Source: Fidelibacterota bacterium (GTDB lineage Bacteria; Fidelibacterota; Marinisomatia; Marinisomatales; J089). From it: a stretch of DNA of 5,559 nucleotides. The translations under genes and the position numbers were made by a program. The DNA lies in the NCBI GenBank assembly GCA_003695105.1, contig RFIZ01000231.1, positions 1 to 5,559 of the forward strand, read 5' to 3'. This document shows positions 5,388-5,559 of this stretch, one piece after another; the first letter of the stretch is position 1; each line of letters opens with the position of its first letter. The notes below the pieces were generated by a model. It saw only the letters and a program-made list of their open reading frames with translations, was not told the DNA's origin and did no database searches.

Positions 5388-5391
5388 CGCG
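5379..5391 (+). repeat. Direct repeat of the tRNA-Pro(CGG) D-arm segment
   Basis: TCCGGTTAGCGCG here is identical over 13 bases to 5081-5093, which is the D-loop and 3' D-stem of tRNA-Pro(CGG). The flanks do not align with the tRNA. It covers the TAG that ends the GIY-YIG remnant. It may be a scar of insertion or recombination at the tRNA, or a relic of another tRNA; chance is not excluded. Confidence 0.5.
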
Positions 5392-5559
5392 TCCCGACGA
5401 GCGGAGCCTGTATAACGGGGGTATCTCACGGTTTTGACAGCTCGTTCACGGGGTCAATCGCTTCCTGTATGTGAGTGTCCAATCTTTTCTACAAAAAAAT
5501 TTCTGGACATAATAAATAATTTTTTCTAAGTTTATTTATTAAACAGATGCTTCAATTAA
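5388..5559. other. Non-coding tail, no supported gene
   Basis: No coding frame with family similarity is visible. Composition shifts from mixed (to about 5480) to strongly AT-rich (5481-5559). A TTGACA hexamer at 5434-5439 lacks a matching -10 box. TGTCCA (5476-5481) and TGGACA (5504-5509) are inverted. An ATG at 5547 stays open to the window end for only four codons and has no Shine-Dalgarno, so it cannot be called. The region is probably the upstream area of a gene outside the window. Confidence 0.5.
5510..5541. repeat. AT-only inverted repeat
   Basis: TAATAAATAA (5510-5519) and TTATTTATTA (5532-5541) are perfect 10-base inverted arms around a 12-base centre containing a T-run. The stem is all A-T and therefore weak as RNA. 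It could be a protein-binding palindrome upstream of a following gene, or just low-complexity sequence. Confidence 0.35.

Noticed and set aside
5434..5462. TTGACA as a -35 box in the tail
   Set aside because: No -10-like hexamer is found 16-18 bases downstream.

Overview
The window looks like a chromosomal segment of a moderately GC-rich, free-living, Gram-negative-type bacterium. Several features point that way: a lipoprotein signal peptide, a Shine-Dalgarno sequence that is strong on some genes and absent on others, TGA used normally as a stop, and ordinary housekeeping genes. The MerR-like protein, the GIY-YIG remnant beside a tRNA, and the weak Shine-Dalgarno use suggest the Bacteroidota/FCB-like assemblage (for example a Marinimicrobia- or Ignavibacteria-like lineage). 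That is an impression from protein style and not a demonstrated placement.

Layout. Positions 1-1044 hold the 3' part of pnp: the end of the second RNase PH domain, KH, S1, and an unusual His/Arg/Gly tail. Twenty bases later comes a complete alanine dehydrogenase (ald, 1065-2180), whose catalytic residues fall at the same numbers as in the 371-residue family reference. A 73-base gap carries a plausible sigma70-type promoter and a small inverted repeat. It leads into a short MerR-type DNA-binding protein (2254-2607). Only three bases after that stop codon lies tRNA-Pro(GGG), followed by a strong intrinsic terminator.

Positions 2727-4949 form a tight three-gene run with overlapping ends: a lipoprotein with a phosphodiester glycosidase (NAGPA-type) domain, a soluble family 2 glycosyltransferase of the dolichyl/polyprenyl-phosphate sugar synthase type, and a DedA/YqaA-type membrane protein. 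Together they suggest lipid-linked sugar chemistry at the cell envelope, though the exact product cannot be read from sequence.

The run is followed by a second proline tRNA, tRNA-Pro(CGG), which lacks an encoded CCA. Immediately after it lies a decayed GIY-YIG endonuclease gene: it has lost key residues, carries an in-frame TGA, and still reads on in the same frame after the stop. A 13-bp copy of the tRNA D-arm lies at the far end of this remnant. The last roughly 80 bases are AT-rich and contain only small inverted repeats.

No CRISPR array, transposase, phage gene or clearly new multi-gene defence system is visible. The most unusual spots are the tRNA-linked GIY-YIG relic with its repeated tRNA segment, the merR-tRNA-terminator-lipoprotein junction, and the lipid-sugar gene trio bracketed by two proline tRNAs.
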